Source of the DNA: an uncultured Clostridium sp.
Lineage (GTDB): Bacteria > Bacillota > Clostridia > TANB77 > CAG-508
Assembly: GCA_900552655.1 (NCBI GenBank)
Contig: USAE01000063.1
Location: 1-7,642, forward strand
DNA: 7,642 nucleotides
Direction of reading: 5' to 3'
Shown here: in pieces, positions 7,301-7,642 of the stretch
How positions within the stretch are numbered: the stretch's first letter is position 1
How the letters are laid out: the number at the start of each line of letters is the position of its first letter
The notes under the pieces: generated by a model
Databases searched by the model: none
What the model saw: only the letters and a program-made list of their open reading frames with translations
Told to the model about the DNA's origin: nothing
Position numbers and translations under genes: made by a program

Positions 7301-7642
7301 TTTGTCCTATATAATTTGTTAAGTCATATGTATAATATTGAGTAGTATTGTTCTTTCCCGCATATAATTTTAATACTTGCTCACTTTCTATATATTCTTT
7401 TCCATAATATGCACCTGTATTAAAGAGATTACTCCACCAGTTATTTCTTGACTCTACATCTATTAAGTTTTTCCCTGTTCCTTGTTTCTCCATACTAACC
7501 AGTTTTAAATCTCCTAAAATATTAGGCTCTGTTACTATTTCTATCTCTTTGATTAAATAATTCACTTTATATGTAGCATCTGTGCTTCCTTCATTATATT
7601 GGTCTGCATAAAAGCTTAATTTATATGTTTGGTTCTCTTCTA
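1317..7642 (-). CDS. Giant modular GLUG-repeat cell-surface protein (adhesin-like), N-terminus beyond the window
   Basis: The frame is open from the window edge to the TAA at 1319-1317. Residues are numbered from the in-frame GTG at 7565, which is an internal valine: at least 25 codons precede it (ending ADQYNEGSTDATYKV) and no signal peptide is visible. Visible layout: end of a beta-sandwich (to ~25); CBM-like jelly roll (~30-175, ending in the hallmark LQIELGTQKTEYEEF); three composite modules, each a beta-sandwich, a cap and a beta-helix (~180-570, ~590-1040, ~1055-1700); unassigned beta-rich domain (~1745-1885); acidic, Asn-rich, partly helical stalk (~1890-2050); transmembrane helix (~2053-2072) with a basic tail KKIGIKGRC. 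No LPxTG-like motif precedes the helix, so anchoring is probably membrane rather than sortase. GLUG and cap segments resemble the M26-N region of streptococcal IgA1/Zmp metalloproteases, but no HExxH is present, so a protease role is unsupported here. Adhesion or ligand binding outside the cell is the likely role, by inference. Confidence 0.85.
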   Translation of the reverse strand, partial: EENQTYKLSFYADQYNEGSTDATYKVNYLIKEIEIVTEPNILGDLKLVSMEKQGTGKNLIDVESRNNWWSNLFNTGAYYGKEYIESEQVLKLYAGKNNTTQYYTYDLTNYIGQNVTISFKAKIEGDMKEVLLLRSKTTKAINITDKLNKDTYVELQETIQIDDTGYIGFRVSSSENDAYLLLKDLQIELGTQKTEYEEFKYFQKVQINTQIENKQEELVTDKYYIRTYQNNELVNEEEYENLPDSTTGITLNNLDMELENNTNYKLELLIKVHNREYILSTQEINSNDKELKGIGTIDEFYNIQPDGNYIITNDLVAESKVTSGNIYFNTHIDFDGHTFTVDLSKVSHAINYIGNSGLIENLVLDISYSNSAIAWIFGLCNTNYGTIRNIIVNIKETYKVENADIGPLGQQNYGTLENFVINMQEPLYISSGNLGGTFIWNYGTIKNGYIYGENIQILNSINNVQVGCITQCNITDGKIENVYSLMTTEVETGDDTYSIGNIVEKNNEYSSIKNVYTTNISSNIKNGPNVPNGSGTVENSYYFSDKVFTNSSDKNTTKLALKDVDFQNKILNSENAFNVDNLIEQGYYPQLNMPTCMPAQEYINLPEIEDADLVDVISSEVLEQNSDSAKVKFNINNPSGETITNIEIENLKCEIISQEYKSGKTEVIANLKEPIIYVSNYDILSITSKGAFNEYKREFESGERTIDVDLYRKIYTIDDWKEISKYPTENYILENDLDFRNATNFVITEYKGILNGNGHTIKNINLSGNNAGGLITTLTGKIQNLFVENFINENNTDRREQGLVRMLSRGAVLDNVHMKNANFIKVSSISGTPVTGYIGILVGQSTGGRIMNSSATDSKITANGQLDTIYAGGLVGNGSYVEINNSYTNNVDIMINDAIETAIGGIIGNENNTGNVSNCYTYGSIKSDNSNLGGIAGKTKGNIKNNFSFVNISSSSDNIGGIVGNNSTGNNYYVEKNLAIGNLYSSSSSENIGNISGNINEQTENYIYEGQLINGYKNNSGGRTLTFDELTKENTYLNYLEMKNLNFEKTKDGILPKLYNSTTNELLPNQEDINLKSDNKFNINNIELEKINNDTVNIRLEIENLNEAQITDINIEDMETKINRNITSQKITYIEITGKPQKYYDSYRLSKIIYLDNDKEQEENIDMKINVQFYKEIYTFEDWQNIDEKAIQNYRIMSDMDFLGKTNIKNKINVSRFDGNNHVLKNINLELDNNCALINFVQNEIKDITFENVEINSQNATNNVGIILRNSGNIKNITFKDITINTPKASYVAPISRNKSMAIENINLNNIEIVGKSYIGGLVGRTISGNFTGIVAEDINVNCEFYAGGIFGYMISQENSEIKDITINNSNIIGTSNRVGGIVGAIDNGTEKIIWFSNINMEGNTISGKEYVGGVAGYLGYCRHIISKNTNVNGTNYVGGIAGQAYTAYDLEVTNLNLQSTGNYAGGLFGATYGLGKVNNAYVSDSKIISTGDYVGGINGRNNRVLEDVYIENSDITGRNNVGGIAGINNFDISRVYVYNCKIVGTNNIGGIIGETTRNSISYLYNNATIKGNSNIGGIVGYFPNTGVTAANNATYISYCYVSANISGNNNIGGLFGKIDVELYNPANYFRRNYFELYITTEDESTSSPGVGSRKIENANLPNTYIYKYGTINGKNIDINSNYFTEDKYLVEEDLKNKTTYTSKLWWSASYWNFDSLPNNKYPLLSNTSYLLNQKGIDIPKDEEHIVDNILSNNTNVDALENNNEEPEQIFKYNNKTIETYSTYSVISSLDGGKATRNAKLYVKDNNLYAIPSVLSSSEDSNESITLVANNLIIDSYNGKEYETVLGSDGKLHDLKEPIEYPEDFVNLDIKSIGNNLNNDSHEVEVTYKNGDKIKFNYQTGEVIFISSDEDSIDEEKVGLFDYLKEKLSEIGNVTSGVSQEILSKYEESKELQTKLEETPIEEAIEKQNLSDFEQGENIANNSVNTEGVIVTEVHKENITTTEANTAQGINNNATNNSLKETKYISVYDEEIDDYRIYNGEELLDTTKEEVVSENEKIEANNLSEYYASEGETRNTKMGIVWIVISIIGVGIILFVLGKKIGIKGRC
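2790..3683 (-). repeat. GLUG beta-helix array of the third module, eleven GGxxG turns
   Basis: Residues 1295-1592 of the giant protein contain eleven GG(I/L/V)xG motifs, at 1295, 1323, 1355, 1388, 1414, 1441, 1471, 1498, 1525, 1552 and 1588. Spacing is 26-36 residues and most often 27, giving an 81-base rhythm in the DNA. Several turns share the fuller pattern I-x-G-(T/N)-x-(N/Y)-(I/V)-GG-(I/L)-x-G, for example IVGTNNIGGIIG and IKGNSNIGGIVG. This is the GLUG motif, each copy expected to be one or more rungs of a parallel beta-helix. The DNA copies have diverged clearly, so the array is old and not a recently expanded slippage repeat. Confidence 0.8.
3957..4391 (-). repeat. Third-module beta-sandwich plus cap, paralogous to 5331-5780
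   Basis: Residues 1059-1203 align end to end with 596-745 of the same protein. Matching blocks are VNIRLEIENL...ITDINIEDM against KVKFNINNP...ITNIEIENL, then YKEIYTFEDWQNI against YRKIYTIDDWKEI, NYRIMSDMDF against NYILENDLDF, and FDGNNHVLKNINL against LNGNGHTIKNINL. The first part looks like an Ig/fibronectin-like sandwich. The second is the N-terminal cap that leads into the beta-helix, in the style of the M26 N-terminal region. It marks an internal duplication of a whole module. Confidence 0.7.
4749..5126 (-). repeat. GLUG beta-helix array of the second module, four clear GGxxG turns
   Basis: Residues 814-939 hold GGxxG motifs at 847, 879, 908 and 935 (spacings 32, 29 and 27) and a degenerate GILVG at 814. 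The turns read AGGLVG, IGGIIG, LGGIAG and IGGIVG. Around them lie typical GLUG strands ending in (N/S)-x-(Y/F/S)-x-x-x-x-(I/V), such as NCYTYGSI and NFSFVNI. This helix is much shorter than that of the third module. Confidence 0.75.
5331..5780 (-). repeat. Second-module beta-sandwich plus cap, paralogous to 3957-4391
   Basis: Residues 596-745 of the giant protein form the partner of the third-module unit at 1059-1203, with the same order of blocks: beta-sandwich, IYTIDDW, NYILENDLDF, GHTIKNINL. A more distant version occurs in the first module near residues 180-320: a sandwich ending at about 260, then GTIDEFYNI, NYIITNDL and FDGHTFTVDL. The module is therefore present three times with increasing divergence toward the N-terminus. 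Confidence 0.65.
7041..7478 (-). other. CBM-like jelly-roll domain within the giant surface protein
   Basis: Residues about 30-175 have the shape of a carbohydrate-binding-module jelly roll: GKNLID, a short aromatic stretch NWWSNLF, a middle strand of the type Y-x-G-Q-x-V-T-I-S-F-K-A-K, a strand GYIGFRVSS, and the closing pattern L-x-D-(L/I)-Q-(I/L)-E-x-G-x-x-x-T-x-Y-E. That closing signature is common in CBM4/9-like modules of secreted enzymes, phage tail proteins and surface proteins. It suggests binding to a glycan, but the ligand cannot be read from the sequence. The domain call comes from pattern recognition, not a profile search. Confidence 0.55.

Noticed and set aside
1290..7565. CRISPR-like or satellite DNA array suggested by the regular 81-base spacing
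   Set aside because: The repeats are diverged at the DNA level, stay in frame and encode GGxxG turns. There are no identical repeats with unique spacers.

Overview
This very AT-rich window carries two recognisable genes, both on the minus strand. It fits a low-GC Gram-positive bacterium, probably a host-associated Clostridia-like member of the Bacillota. The reasons are base composition, a giant Asn/Ile-rich surface protein with a single C-terminal membrane anchor and no autotransporter domain, and a remnant of an Rpn/PD-(D/E)XK transposase family common in such genomes. The taxonomic call is inference. No housekeeping or rRNA marker is present.

Right five-sixths (1317-7642): one giant gene, cut by the right window edge, encoding a modular cell-surface protein. 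The GTG at 7565 is not its true start, because the frame stays open to the last base. The visible 2,100 or so residues contain the end of one beta-sandwich, a CBM-like jelly roll, and then three rounds of a composite module: a beta-sandwich, a capping segment of the type Y-T-x-(D/E)-DW...NY-x-(I/L)...D-(L/M)-DF...G-(N)-x-H, and a GLUG-type parallel beta-helix. The last helix has eleven GGxxG turns, most of them about 27 residues apart. An unassigned beta-rich domain, an acidic/Asn-rich stalk and a C-terminal transmembrane helix follow. The closest recognisable architecture is the GLUG/M26-N part of streptococcal-type IgA1/Zmp proteases, but no HExxH zinc site is visible. It is best read as an adhesin-like surface protein.

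Middle (about 1075-1316): the 3' flank of the giant gene. It holds a 7-bp hairpin without a U-tract and a strong 17-bp hairpin terminator that is symmetrical in both directions.

Left part (about 59-1095): a decayed Rpn-family (PDDEXK) transposase gene that keeps only its C-terminal half, followed by its own minus-strand terminator. Two similar 21-22-base sequences lie in inverted orientation on either side of it and may be the ends of the old element. The first 60 bases are distinctly richer in GC than everything else and belong to something that continues off the left edge.

The two genes share only orientation. A terminator separates them, so they are not an operon. I see no defence system, CRISPR array, RNA gene or metabolic cluster here.
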